NCBI GenBank assembly: GCA_009777345.1
Contig: WRMB01000024.1
Location: 1 to 51,464, forward strand
Length of the DNA: 51,464 nucleotides
Reading direction: 5' to 3'
Origin: Micrococcales bacterium
Lineage (GTDB): Bacteria > Actinomycetota > Actinomycetes > Actinomycetales > Cellulomonadaceae
Shown: positions 26,778 through 35,570 of the stretch, in pieces
Position numbering within the stretch: position 1 is the stretch's first letter
Layout of the letters: the number at the start of each line of letters is the position of its first letter
Made by a program: the position numbers and the translations under genes
The notes under the pieces: generated by a model
Told to the model about the DNA's origin: nothing
The model's database searches: none
The model's input: only the letters and a program-made list of their open reading frames with translations

Positions 26778-26809
26778 AAAACAGCCCCTGTCTCAGGGGC
26801 TGTTTTTTT
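26778..26809 (+). terminator. Rho-independent terminator of the filament operon
   Basis: AAAACAGCCCCTG-TCT-CAGGGGCTGTTTTTTT: ten or more base pairs with a T7 tract, about 20 bases after the FliT-like gene. Confidence 0.95.
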
Positions 26810-26882
26810 GTGTGTGCTGTCCGCTGCGGGCCGGGGTGACGGGGTGCGGTCTTCGGCGTTCTGAGACGGCACAGCTTCTGTC

Positions 26883-26954
26883 CGTGAGGGGTGGGCTTCC
26901 ATGCGAGAGATGGGCTTGGGAGCCCATCTCTCGCATGGAAGCCCACCCCGCACG
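26883..26954. repeat. 72-bp long hairpin between filament and basal-body genes
   Basis: Perfect 29-base arms (26888-26916 and 26921-26949; GGGGTGGGCTTCCATGCGAG...) close a TGGG loop. Four more pairs outside one mismatch extend it to 26883-26954. It lacks a T tract and follows a separate terminator. It does not share the conserved core of the two elements at 37393 and 43347. Confidence 0.9.
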
Positions 26955-27291
26955 AGGTGCCGAGGCTGACGAGGTGTGCTAGAGGCGGTTGAGGGTGAGA
27001 GTGAACAGCTTTTGGCGCGGTTGGTGACGCGGAAAAACGTGCCGCCACCTCGAGGTTCGGTCGTCGTCGGTCGCCCCAGAACCACCGCGGGCCGCCCGAG
27101 AGGCTGTCAAGGGGCCTGCCCTCCGGACGGGTGATCGCGGCCCGGTGAAACGGGCGACCGGGACATTCTTCTTCGTCTGGCTGAGTGAATGGGCTACGCA
27201 GAGGCCCGGGTAGGCCGATGGTCGCGGTGAGCACGGACAGCTCATCACCGGCCAAGGATCGGCCACCGACTCTAGTAGGAGAACCGCAAGC
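26955..27291. other. Leader region of the flgB operon
   Basis: A non-coding stretch that must hold the promoter of the large flgB-flgE operon. An AGTAGGAG ribosome site lies before ATG 27292. A GGCCGATGG at about 27212 faintly recalls a sigma-28 -10 box (GCCGATAA), but no matching -35 is visible. Nothing else is recognised. Confidence 0.4.
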
Positions 27292-27639
27292 ATGGGCTTG
27301 TTCGACTCGGTGACTTCTGTCGCCCTGAACAGCGCGCTGGACGCGCTGTCGCAGCGCCAGCGGGCCATCGCGAACAACATCGCGAACCTGCAGACGCCCG
27401 GCTACCGCTCGCAGCGCGTGCGGTTCGAAGACTCGCTCAAGGCAGCCGTGGCCGCTGGCCACGGTGCCGCGCGGGCCACTGTCGGCCGCAGTCTCGAGCC
27501 CACCCGGCTGGACGGTAACAACGTGAACCTCGACACCGAGGTGATCTCCAATATCGACACCAATCTGCGCTATTCGCTGGCGACCCGGGCTATAGACGGC
27601 CAGTTCACAGCGTTGCGCACGGCGATGAGGACGAACTGA
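27292..27639 (+). CDS. flgB: Flagellar rod protein FlgB
   Basis: A 115-residue proximal rod protein: LNSALDALSQRQRAIANNIA with the flagellar rod N-motif ANNIANLQTPGYRSQRVRFE, and the C-terminal helix LRYSLATRAIDGQFTALRTA. It is exported by the flagellar secretion system and built into the rod. It is the first gene of a tightly packed operon; its stop overlaps the flgC start (TGATG). Confidence 0.95.
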   Translation: MGLFDSVTSVALNSALDALSQRQRAIANNIANLQTPGYRSQRVRFEDSLKAAVAAGHGAARATVGRSLEPTRLDGNNVNLDTEVISNIDTNLRYSLATRAIDGQFTALRTAMRTN

Positions 27640-28040
27640 TGACTATCTTCGGCGCGATCGGCGTCGCAGGCACCGGTATGGGTGTCATGCGCAAGTGGCT
27701 CGACGCGGTCTCCGACAACCTGGCCAACGCCAACACGGCGACCCGCACGTCGGAGGACGCCTTCCAGACCCGGTACATCCAGGCCCAGGAGATCACCAGC
27801 GGCAACGGTGGTGTCCAGGTGCGGGCCGCGCTGCTGTCCGGTGACACGACCGGTCGTCTGGCCTACGAGCCGACGAACCCGCTGGCCGACGAGAACGGCT
27901 ATGTGAAGTACCCGAGCGTCGACATGTCGTCGCAGATGACCCAGCTGATCATGGCTCAGCGCGGCTACCAGGCGAATGCCGCCGTGGTAGACCGGGCCAA
28001 AGCCGCCTACGAAGCCGCCCTGCAGATTGGAAAGGCATAA
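27639..28040 (+). CDS. flgC: Flagellar rod protein FlgC
   Basis: A 133-residue rod protein with [19 protein letters not shown], the conserved [13 protein letters not shown] segment, [20 protein letters not shown] and the C-terminal motif [20 protein letters not shown]. It forms the proximal rod with FlgB. The start overlaps the flgB stop and the end overlaps the fliE start (TAATG). Confidence 0.95.
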   Translation: MTIFGAIGVAGTGMGVMRKWLDAVSDNLANANTATRTSEDAFQTRYIQAQEITSGNGGVQVRAALLSGDTTGRLAYEPTNPLADENGYVKYPSVDMSSQMTQLIMAQRGYQANAAVVDRAKAAYEAALQIGKA

Positions 28041-28354
28041 TGCCAGTCTTGCCCGTGAACGGCGTCGACGCCGTCTCGCCCAGCTATCTGCCCAGCCTGT
28101 ACGGCGCTCCCGGCGCCACCACGATGCCCGGCTCCGGCGCCGCGTTCGCCTCGGCCGCCGCCGGGATCGACTCGCTGCAGGCCGCCCAGTCCCACTCCGC
28201 CGCCCTGGCGGTCGCCGCGGTCACCGGTGACCTCGACGACGTGCACGACTACACCATCGCGGCCACCCAGGCCGCCGTCCAGCTCGAGCTGACCGCCGCC
28301 TTGCGCAACAAGGCCGTCGATGCCTTCCAGGAGATCATGAGGATGACCGTCTGA
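28040..28354 (+). CDS. fliE: Hook-basal body protein FliE
   Basis: A 104-residue adaptor linking the MS ring to the rod. The C-terminal half carries the family pattern: [20 protein letters not shown] and [17 protein letters not shown]. The N-terminus is a Ser/Ala-rich segment. It overlaps flgC and fliF by one base each. Confidence 0.92.
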   Translation: MPVLPVNGVDAVSPSYLPSLYGAPGATTMPGSGAAFASAAAGIDSLQAAQSHSAALAVAAVTGDLDDVHDYTIAATQAAVQLELTAALRNKAVDAFQEIMRMTV

Positions 28355-29946
28355 TGCCGACCCAGCTGAAGCCTGCTCTGGACCGCCTCAACTCCACGGT
28401 CAAGCAGCTCACGCTCGCGCAGCGGGTGTTCGCGGTGCTGGCCGCCGCGGGGCTCGTCGTCGCGGTGGTGTTCGTCGCCGGCTGGCTGAACCGGCCGACC
28501 ATGACCCCGCTGTTCTCCGGGCTGTCCGGGGCCGATGCCTCCGCCGTGGTGGACCAGCTGTCCTCCAGCGGCGTGCGCTACGAGCTGGCCGACGGGGGCA
28601 GCACCGTCATGGTGCCGACCAGCGAGGTCTACGCCCAGCGGATCGCCATGGCCGCCCAGGGCCTGCCCAAGGACGCCGACAGCGCCGGGTACTCCCTGCT
28701 CGACGGGCTGTCGGCCACCTCGACCCAGTTCCAGGAGCAGACCACCTACCAGCGGGCCATGGAGGGCGAGCTGGCCAGGACCATCGCCGCGATGGACGGG
28801 GTGGGCTCCGCCTCGGTGAAGCTGGCGATCCCGGAAGAGACCGTGTTCTCCGCCTCGAAGAAGAACCCGACGGCGTCGGTCTTCGTCCGCCAGTCCGGGA
28901 CCAAGCCGCTGGCCGCCAACCAGGTGCAGGCCATAGTCCACCTGGTCTCGGCCGCGGTACCGGACATGAGCTCGAACGATGTCGCCGTCATCGACGCCGA
29001 CGGACAGGTGCTGTCCACCGTCGGCAGCAGCGGCGCCGGGGCCGGTGGGATGGCCGACCAGCAGACCGCCGACTACGAGGCCAGGGTCTCCGCCGCGGTG
29101 CACGGGCTGCTCGACCCCCTGGTCGGGGCCCACAACGTCACCGTGACCACGAACGCCCAGCTCAACTTCGACTCCACCAAGCGCACCGTCGAGTCCTACC
29201 AGGCCCAAGAAGGCATCCCGCCGCTGGCGTCCTCGACCCGGACCGAGGAGTACGGCGCGGGCGGCGACGGGGCGACCGGGGTGCTCGGTCCGGACAATAT
29301 CGCGGTCCCCGGCGGGGCCAACAACGGTGAGGGGACGTACCGCTCCACCAGCGAGGACGTTACCAACGCCGTGGGCAAGACCACCGAGGTGACGCAGGCT
29401 GCCCCCGGGGCGGTCGAGCGCCAGTCGGTCTCCGTGGTGCTCAACTCCGGGGCCGCGGGTCGGCTGGACCTCACCGCGGTGGAGTCGGCCATCGTCGCCG
29501 CCGCCGGGATCGACGTGGCCCGCGGCGACACCCTGTCGGTGCAGCGGATGCCGTTCGACACCACGACCGCCGAGGCCGCCGAAGCGGCTCTGGTCAAGGC
29601 CGAGGCCGCGGCGAAGGCCGAGGCCCAGCGCGACATGATAAGGCAGATCGTCATCGCCGGGCTGATCCTCCTGGCCGTCATCATCGTCCTGGTGGTGCTC
29701 GGTCGCCGGTCGCGCAAGGCCCGCCGGGAAGCGCTCGACCTGGGCAACCTGGAGGCGGCCGAGACCGAACCGACGCTGCTGGAGGCCGCGCTGGCCGAGA
29801 TACCCGAGCTGGAGGCGCCGCCGCTACCGGCCGAACCTGATCCGGTGGCGATCCACCGCGAGCAGATCGCCGCGCTGGCCGACGAGCAGCCCGAGGAAGT
29901 TGCCGAGCTGCTCCGCGGCTGGATGGCAGAGAGCGGGCGGCGATGA
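28354..29946 (+). CDS. fliF: MS-ring protein FliF
   Basis: A 530-residue MS-ring subunit, slightly short for the family. An N-terminal membrane helix (about 26-48) is followed by the ring-building motifs (TPLFSGLSGADASAVVDQL, VPTSEVYAQRIAMAAQGLPK, RAMEGELARTIAAMDGVGSA). A periplasm-side beta-collar segment follows, then the second membrane helix (about 432-452). The acidic C-terminal tail (PEEVAELLRGWMAES) binds FliG. The stop overlaps the fliG start by four bases. Confidence 0.95.
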   Translation: MPTQLKPALDRLNSTVKQLTLAQRVFAVLAAAGLVVAVVFVAGWLNRPTMTPLFSGLSGADASAVVDQLSSSGVRYELADGGSTVMVPTSEVYAQRIAMAAQGLPKDADSAGYSLLDGLSATSTQFQEQTTYQRAMEGELARTIAAMDGVGSASVKLAIPEETVFSASKKNPTASVFVRQSGTKPLAANQVQAIVHLVSAAVPDMSSNDVAVIDADGQVLSTVGSSGAGAGGMADQQTADYEARVSAAVHGLLDPLVGAHNVTVTTNAQLNFDSTKRTVESYQAQEGIPPLASSTRTEEYGAGGDGATGVLGPDNIAVPGGANNGEGTYRSTSEDVTNAVGKTTEVTQAAPGAVERQSVSVVLNSGAAGRLDLTAVESAIVAAAGIDVARGDTLSVQRMPFDTTTAEAAEAALVKAEAAAKAEAQRDMIRQIVIAGLILLAVIIVLVVLGRRSRKARREALDLGNLEAAETEPTLLEAALAEIPELEAPPLPAEPDPVAIHREQIAALADEQPEEVAELLRGWMAESGRR

Positions 29947-30944
29947 GCGGGCTGACCGGGTCGCAGAAGGCGGCCACCCTGCTGCTCCAGCTGGGCAAGG
30001 AACGGGCCGCGCGCGTCATGTCCAACCTGGAGGTGACCGAGGTCGAAGAGCTGACCGCGGAGATCCTGCGGCTGGACCGCATCGACCAGGCGCTGGCCGA
30101 CGAGGTCCTGGAGGAGTTCTACGTCCTGTCCGCCATCGGCCCCGGCCTGGGCGGCGGCCTGGGTCTGGCCCAGCACCTGCTGGAGGCCTCGGTCGGCTCC
30201 GAGCAGGCCGCCAGCATGATGGAGCGGCTGCTGTCGCACCTGGCCGGCGACCCGTTCGAGTTCCTGCGCTCGGCCGACGCCCGGCAGGTCGTCTCCCTGC
30301 TGTCCGGCGAGCACCCGCAGACCATCGCCCTGGTGCTGGCCCACCTGCGCCCCGAGCAGGCCTCGGCCATCATGGCGGGCCTGCCGCCGATGGAGCAGGC
30401 CGATACCGCGCACCGCATCGCCCTGATGGAACGGGCCACGCCGGACGCCGTGCAGATCGTCGCCGACTCGCTGCAGCGCAAGGCCTCGGCGGTGCTCGCC
30501 CCGCGTGAGACCACCGCGGTGGGCGGTGTGCAGCCGCTGGTCGACATCATCAACCGGGCCGACCCGACGACGGAGAAGCTGATCCTCGAGGGGCTCAAGG
30601 ACCGCGACGAGGACCTGGCCGACGAGGTCCGCTCGATGATGTTCGTCTTCGCCGATGTCGTCATGCTCGAGGACCGCGCGGTGCAGCTGGTGCTGCGCAA
30701 CGTCGAGACCGGCGAGCTGGCGCTGGCCATGAAGGGCGCGTCCGACGAGGTCGCCGGGACCATCCTGCGCAACCTGTCCGAACGGGCCCGGGAGAACCTG
30801 GTCGAGGAGATCGACCTGCTCGGCCCGGTGCGCCTGTCCCAGGTGGAGGAGGCCCGTTCGCAGATCGTCCAGGGCATCCGTCGCCTGGAGGAGTCTGGTC
30901 AGATCACGATCCGGAGGGACAGCGAGGATGAGCTTGTTGTCTGA
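29943..30944 (+). CDS. fliG: Motor switch protein FliG
   Basis: A 333-residue rotor protein. The N-terminal domain binds FliF. The middle domain has the EHPQ motif (LSGEHPQTIALVLAHL, about residues 121-136) that binds FliM. The C-terminal torque domain has the MFVFADVVMLEDRAVQLVLR segment with the charged helix that meets MotA. All key regions are present. It starts inside the fliF stop (ATGA). Confidence 0.95.
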   Translation: MSGLTGSQKAATLLLQLGKERAARVMSNLEVTEVEELTAEILRLDRIDQALADEVLEEFYVLSAIGPGLGGGLGLAQHLLEASVGSEQAASMMERLLSHLAGDPFEFLRSADARQVVSLLSGEHPQTIALVLAHLRPEQASAIMAGLPPMEQADTAHRIALMERATPDAVQIVADSLQRKASAVLAPRETTAVGGVQPLVDIINRADPTTEKLILEGLKDRDEDLADEVRSMMFVFADVVMLEDRAVQLVLRNVETGELALAMKGASDEVAGTILRNLSERARENLVEEIDLLGPVRLSQVEEARSQIVQGIRRLEESGQITIRRDSEDELVV

Positions 30945-31812
30945 GACCTTCCAGCCGCTGGTCGCGCAGCGGGTCACCGACGCAGCCACCCGGCATACCG
31001 TCAAGGACGGCGCCTGGCTGAGCGTGGTGCCTGCCCAGCGTGAGCTCGTCCCGGCCAAGAGCGGCGGGGTGGTCGCGGAGCGGGCTGCCGCGGTGTGCCC
31101 GGTGTTCGCCGCGCCGGTCGAGACCGCGGCCCGGGCCGCCGAGGCTGCCACTGCCGAAGCGGTCCCGGCCCGGTTCGTGCCGCTGGTCGAGCCTGCCGAC
31201 CAGGCCGCCGCTGTCCTGGCCACCCACGAGCAGGCCCGGGCCGCCGGGTTCGCCGCCGGGTTCGCCGCCGGGTCCCGGGAGGCCGCCAAGGTCGCCGCCG
31301 TCGAGGCGGAGGCCGCCCACCAGCGGGCCGAGGCCGCCGAGGCCGTCCGGGCCGACGAGCACGCCCAGGCCATGACCACCCTGGCAGCGGTGGTCCGGTC
31401 CGTGCGCTCGGCGCGGGTGCCCGTGCTGGACGCCGCCCAGGACCGGCTGCACGCTGCCGCCCTGGAGCTGGCGACCGCGGTGCTGGGCATGGAGCTGTCG
31501 GACGCGCCGACCGCGGCCCGGGCCGTGCTGGCCCGGGCCAAGACCGCCGGGGTGGCCCGCGACGTAGTCGTCCGGATGCACCCGCGCGACGCGGACGTCG
31601 TCGTGGCGCCCGAAGGGATGCGGGTCGTGGCCGACCCGGCCCTGGCCCACGGTGACGCCGTCGTCGAGCACGGCGAGGGCGAGCTCGACGCCCGGATCGG
31701 CTCCGCGCTGGAACGGGCCCAGGCCGTGCTGGCCGAGGCCGCCCCGACCGCACCGGGCTGGGCCACGGCGTCCGGCGCGCCGTCCGACCTCCTGGGGGGT
31801 GAGGTCCGATGA
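30928..31812 (+). CDS. fliH: Flagellar assembly protein FliH
   Basis: A 294-residue regulator of the export ATPase FliI. It has an Ala/Glu-rich coiled coil (about 85-150, including the Gly-spaced GFAAGFAAGSREA motif typical of FliH) and a C-terminal domain (LEMSDAPTAARAVLARAKT-like region, MHPRDADVVV). The start overlaps fliG by 17 bases and the stop overlaps fliI by four. The composition is extremely Ala-rich. Confidence 0.88.
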   Translation: MSLLSETFQPLVAQRVTDAATRHTVKDGAWLSVVPAQRELVPAKSGGVVAERAAAVCPVFAAPVETAARAAEAATAEAVPARFVPLVEPADQAAAVLATHEQARAAGFAAGFAAGSREAAKVAAVEAEAAHQRAEAAEAVRADEHAQAMTTLAAVVRSVRSARVPVLDAAQDRLHAAALELATAVLGMELSDAPTAARAVLARAKTAGVARDVVVRMHPRDADVVVAPEGMRVVADPALAHGDAVVEHGEGELDARIGSALERAQAVLAEAAPTAPGWATASGAPSDLLGGEVR

Positions 31813-33122
31813 CCACTGCCACCTGGGACCAGATGCTGGCCGCCTGCGCCCCCGAGACCGTGGGCCGGGTGCGCGCTGTGGTCGGGCTGTCCGTCGACGC
31901 GGTCGGCACCGGGGCGGCCGTCGGCGACCTGCTGCGCATCGGCGACGGTGCCGACACGGTCGTCGCGGAGGTCGTCGCCACCGGCGAGTCCACCGCCCGC
32001 TGCATGCCGCTGGGCCCGGTGACCGGGCTGCGGGCCGGGATGCCGGTGCGGCACCACGGCGGGGCGCTGAAGGCTCCCGTCGGCCCGGGGCTGCTCGGTC
32101 GGGTGATCGACGGGCTGGGTCGGCCGATCGACGGCAAGGGTCCGCTGCGCGACGTGCGCTGGGAAGAGGTCCAGGGCCAGGCCCCGCACCCGCTGGAGCG
32201 CTCGCGGGTGACCGCGGCGCTGCCGCTGGGCGTGCGGGTGCTGGACACCCTGGTCAGCGTCGGGCAGGGGCAGCGGATCGGGCTGTTCGCCGGGTCCGGG
32301 GTGGGCAAGTCCACCCTGCTGTCCATGATCGCCCGGGGCACCGAGGCGGAGGTCTCCGTGATCTCCCTGGTCGGGGAGCGCGGCCGTGAGGTGCGCGAGT
32401 TCCTGGAGGACGACCTGGGGCCCGAGGGCCTGGCCCGCTCCGTCGTCGTCGTGGCCACGTCGGACGAACCGCCCCTGGTGCGCCTGCGCTCGGCTTTCGT
32501 GGCCACCCGCATCGCCGAGGCGCTGCGCGACGAGGGTCGCCACGCGGTGCTCATGATGGACTCCCTGACCCGGGTCGCCATGGCCCAGCGGGAGATCGGG
32601 CTGTCGGTCGGCGAACCGCCGGCCACCCGCGGCTACCCGCCCAGCACCTTCTCCCTGCTGGCCCAGCTGCTGGAACGGGCCGGTACCGGCCCGCGCGGGT
32701 CGGTCACCGGTATCTACACGGTGCTGGTGGACGGGGACGACCACAACGAGCCGATCGCCGACGCCGCCCGGTCCATCCTCGACGGGCACGTCGTGCTGGA
32801 CCGCAAGCTGGCCGTGTCCAACCACTACCCGGCGGTCGACTCCCTGGGCTCGATCTCCCGGGTCGCCTCCCGGGTGATCACCCGGGAGCAGAAGACCCAG
32901 GCCGGTCGGCTGCGCGAGGTCATGGCCGCGCGCCAGGCCGCGTCCGACCTGATCGACGTCGGCGCCTACGTCGCCGGGTCGAACCCGCTGGTGGACACCG
33001 CGGTGGCCCACGCGGACCAGATCCAGGCGTTCTTGCGCCAGCCCGCCGACGAACCGGCGTCCGTCGCCGACTCGTGGGCGCGGCTGGCCGAGCTGAGCAC
33101 TGTACTAGGAGGAGGTGCCTGA
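31809..33122 (+). CDS. fliI: Flagellum-specific ATP synthase FliI
   Basis: A 437-residue ATPase of the flagellar export apparatus. The P-loop is AGSGVGKST (about 161-169). Walker B is HAVLMMDSLTRVA (about 252-264). The ERGREVREFLEDDLG and GYPPSTFSLLAQLLERAG segments are as in all F1-like flagellar and type III ATPases. Complete length. It overlaps the fliH stop (ATGA) and the fliJ start (TGATG). Confidence 0.96.
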   Translation: MTTATWDQMLAACAPETVGRVRAVVGLSVDAVGTGAAVGDLLRIGDGADTVVAEVVATGESTARCMPLGPVTGLRAGMPVRHHGGALKAPVGPGLLGRVIDGLGRPIDGKGPLRDVRWEEVQGQAPHPLERSRVTAALPLGVRVLDTLVSVGQGQRIGLFAGSGVGKSTLLSMIARGTEAEVSVISLVGERGREVREFLEDDLGPEGLARSVVVVATSDEPPLVRLRSAFVATRIAEALRDEGRHAVLMMDSLTRVAMAQREIGLSVGEPPATRGYPPSTFSLLAQLLERAGTGPRGSVTGIYTVLVDGDDHNEPIADAARSILDGHVVLDRKLAVSNHYPAVDSLGSISRVASRVITREQKTQAGRLREVMAARQAASDLIDVGAYVAGSNPLVDTAVAHADQIQAFLRQPADEPASVADSWARLAELSTVLGGGA

Positions 33123-33625
33123 TGGCACGAGGATTTGCCCTGGCCGGACTGCTGCGGGTGCGCGGTATCGTCGAGGACAAGGCGGCCGGCGCGCTGGCCG
33201 CCGCCCACCGCGACGAGAACGCGGCGCGGCAGCGGGCCGCCGAGACGGCCCGGATGCTCGGCGAGGCCGGTGCCGTGGCACCGCCGGACACCGCGGCCTT
33301 CCGCGCCTCGGTGGCCGCCCGGATGGCCCTGTCGGGCCTGCTCACCGAGGCGAAGGCCGATGTCGTCGTCGCCGCGGACCGCACCGTGCAGCGCACGGGG
33401 GAGTGGTCCGAGGCCCGGCAGGCCACCCGCTGCGTGGAACGGCTGGCCGAACGCCACGACGAAGAGGTGCGGGCCGAGGCAGCCCACGCCGAGCAGATCG
33501 TGCTCGACGAGGTCGGCGTCCAGCAGCACCGCCAGAACCAGAAGAACCAGGACCAGGGCTCGGCTCCGGACGCTCCGCCGCCCGCAGACAGGCCCCACGA
33601 CACGCTGACAGGAGTGCCGCAGTGA
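33122..33625 (+). CDS. fliJ: Flagellar protein FliJ
   Basis: A 167-residue, almost wholly helical coiled-coil protein between FliI and the NlpC/P60 gene. It is rich in Ala, Arg and Glu (AAAHRDENAARQRAAETARM, TRCVERLAERHDEEV). In other systems FliJ is the stalk that couples FliI to FlhA and escorts chaperones. Sequence identity to the family is low, as usual; the call rests on position and coiled-coil character. GGAGGA precedes ATG 33122. Confidence 0.8.
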   Translation: MARGFALAGLLRVRGIVEDKAAGALAAAHRDENAARQRAAETARMLGEAGAVAPPDTAAFRASVAARMALSGLLTEAKADVVVAADRTVQRTGEWSEARQATRCVERLAERHDEEVRAEAAHAEQIVLDEVGVQQHRQNQKNQDQGSAPDAPPPADRPHDTLTGVPQ

Positions 33626-34284
33626 CCGAGATGCTGGGTGTGGCCGGGATCCAGGCCCGGATGGCCGAGCTGCGCGCGCTGGTCGTGCCGCAGCCGTCGC
33701 CGACGCTGGACTTCGCGACCACGTTGCAGGCCCTGACCGGGACCGCTGGCGGGACGGACGCGTTCTCCGGGCTGGCCGAGCTGGCTGGGCTGACCACGAA
33801 CCAGTCCGGCCAGGGCACCACCGCGCAGGACTTCATCGCCCAGGCCCGCAAGTACCTCGGCACGCCCTACGTGTGGGGCGGGGAGAGCCTGTCCGAGGGC
33901 GGGCTGGACTGCTCCGGGCTGGTGGTGCGGGCCCTGGCCGACCTGGGCATCACCGATATCCCGCGCACCGCCCGTCAGCAGGGGACGATCGGCACCGCGG
34001 TCGGCTCGCTGGCCGAGGCCAAGCCCGGTGACCTGCTGATCTTCAACAACGGCAAGCACGTATCCATCTACCTGGGAGACAACCGGATGATCGAGTCACC
34101 CCGACCCGGCGGCAAGGTCCACGAGACCACCGTCTGGAACACCCCCACGGCGATCCGTCGGATCCTGCCGCAGCAGACCGCGGCCCCGGTGGTCAACCCG
34201 GTGGTCAACCCGATGGCCAACCCGGCGTTCGACGCGGCTGCGGCGCAACGGGCGCTGCTCACGCTGACGGGAGCCGGCTGGTGA
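33622..34284 (+). CDS. NlpC/P60 peptidase in the flagellar operon
   Basis: A 220-residue protein. The N-terminus (about 1-68) has no signal peptide and resembles the rod/hook-type secreted flagellar proteins. Residues 70-170 form an NlpC/P60 domain: ARKYLGTPYVWGG, the catalytic Cys97 in LDCSGLVV, and the catalytic His146 in GKHVSIYLG. Such domains cut peptidoglycan stem peptides. By position it should open the wall for rod passage, the job done by the FlgJ muramidase domain in proteobacteria; that is inference. Export by the flagellar system is likely. The GTG start overlaps the fliJ stop and the end overlaps fliK. Confidence 0.88.
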   Translation: MTEMLGVAGIQARMAELRALVVPQPSPTLDFATTLQALTGTAGGTDAFSGLAELAGLTTNQSGQGTTAQDFIAQARKYLGTPYVWGGESLSEGGLDCSGLVVRALADLGITDIPRTARQQGTIGTAVGSLAEAKPGDLLIFNNGKHVSIYLGDNRMIESPRPGGKVHETTVWNTPTAIRRILPQQTAAPVVNPVVNPMANPAFDAAAAQRALLTLTGAGW

Positions 34285-35546
34285 GCGTTCCCGCTGTCGC
34301 CGTCGTCCGTGAGCCTGCTGTGGCCATGACCGCCCGTTCCGGCCGGTCGGACGGGTTCGCCGACGTGCTCGCCGCCGTGTCGGCCGACGCCCCGTCGCGC
34401 GACGCGGCCAACAACTCGCCCCGGAACCGTCCGGCCCAGGACCGTCCGGCCCAGGACCGTCCGGTACAGGACCGTCCGGTGCAGGACCGTCCGGTGCAGG
34501 ACCGTCCGGCCCCGGAGCGTCAGGACGCCGAGCGGGTCGACCGGCCGGTCGACCCGGCCGCCACGGACTCGGTCTCCGAGCCGCCGACCGTCCAGCCCGA
34601 GCCGCCGACCGACAGCCTGGTCGGGCCGACCGCTCCGGTCGAGGAGCTCTCGGCCGAGCCGTCGGTCGACCCTGTGGCCCAGGTGCCGGTCGACCCGGCC
34701 GCCGCGGTGCCCGCCGCGACGGTTCCGGTCGCGGCCGAGGCACCCGGACCGGCCGGGCCTGTCCCGGCCGCCGCGCCGACGCTCGGCGACGCGGTGACGT
34801 CGCTCGGCGGCCCGTCGGCCCCGGCCGGTGGCCAGGCCGGTGCGTCCGTCCCGGTCGCCGCTGTGGTGCCGACCGCGGTCTCGGTCCAGGCACCGACCGG
34901 CGCCCCCGTCGCCGACGGGCCGACCGTGGCCCAGCCCGCCGACCAGGCCACGCCCCTGCCCCCGGCGACAGCCTCGACGGCCCCGTCGGCTGCTCCGACG
35001 ACGGTGCCGACGCCTGCCGCCCCCGACACCGTGGCCGTCGCCCCCACGGTGCCGACGGCCGCGCCCGCCCCGACGGCCCCGGTCGTCGCGACGGTCCTGC
35101 CCGCGGCCCCGGCCGGGGTGCCGACGCCCCCGCTGGTCGACCAGCTCGGCGGGCACCTGCGGGCGCTGGTCGGGGCCCGGGCGGGGACGCACGTGCTGTC
35201 GATCGCGCTGGACCCGAAGAACCTGGGCCAGGTGCGGATCGTCGCGCACATCAACGCCGACGGGGTCCGGATCGACCTGGCCGGTGCCAACGACGCCGCC
35301 CGCGCCGCCCTGCGCGGCACCCTCGACGACCTGCGCCGCGACCTGCAGTCCGCGGGGCTGACCGCCGAGCTGGGCCTGGCCGACGAGGGCAGGTCGCGCG
35401 ACGGCAGCGCTCCGCGGCGCGGTGCCCTGAGTGGTGACCAGAGCGGTGACCAGAGCGGCGCCCAGACCGCGGACGAACCCGATACCCCTGCCGACCTCGT
35501 GCCCGCGGCTGATGCCTCGGGGCACGAGCTGGACCTTGTCGTCTGA
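34281..35546 (+). CDS. fliK: Flagellar hook-length control protein FliK
   Basis: A 421-residue protein. The N-terminal 270 residues are low-complexity, rich in Pro, Val, Ala and Thr, and include a hexapeptide-like QDRPVQDRP run at about 50-75. The C-terminal Flg_hook domain (about 285-375) shows LDPKNLGQVRIVAHINADGV and LRGTLDDLRRDLQSAGL. FliK measures hook length and switches export specificity through FlhB. The end has another short repeat (SGDQSGDQSGAQ). GTG 34281 overlaps the previous stop. Confidence 0.9.
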   Translation: MSVPAVAVVREPAVAMTARSGRSDGFADVLAAVSADAPSRDAANNSPRNRPAQDRPAQDRPVQDRPVQDRPVQDRPAPERQDAERVDRPVDPAATDSVSEPPTVQPEPPTDSLVGPTAPVEELSAEPSVDPVAQVPVDPAAAVPAATVPVAAEAPGPAGPVPAAAPTLGDAVTSLGGPSAPAGGQAGASVPVAAVVPTAVSVQAPTGAPVADGPTVAQPADQATPLPPATASTAPSAAPTTVPTPAAPDTVAVAPTVPTAAPAPTAPVVATVLPAAPAGVPTPPLVDQLGGHLRALVGARAGTHVLSIALDPKNLGQVRIVAHINADGVRIDLAGANDAARAALRGTLDDLRRDLQSAGLTAELGLADEGRSRDGSAPRRGALSGDQSGDQSGAQTADEPDTPADLVPAADASGHELDLVV

Positions 35547-35570
35547 CACCCCCCCAGGAGGACCTGACCC

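Noticed and set aside
29196..33011. A 1271-codon open frame on the minus strand across fliF to fliI
   Set aside because: It is the antisense shadow of four well-supported flagellar genes; its composition is His/Gln/Arg-rich and no domain is recognisable.
34430..34520. CAGGACCGTCCG repeats as a CRISPR or regulatory array
   Set aside because: They are in frame within fliK and encode a QDRPV repeat.
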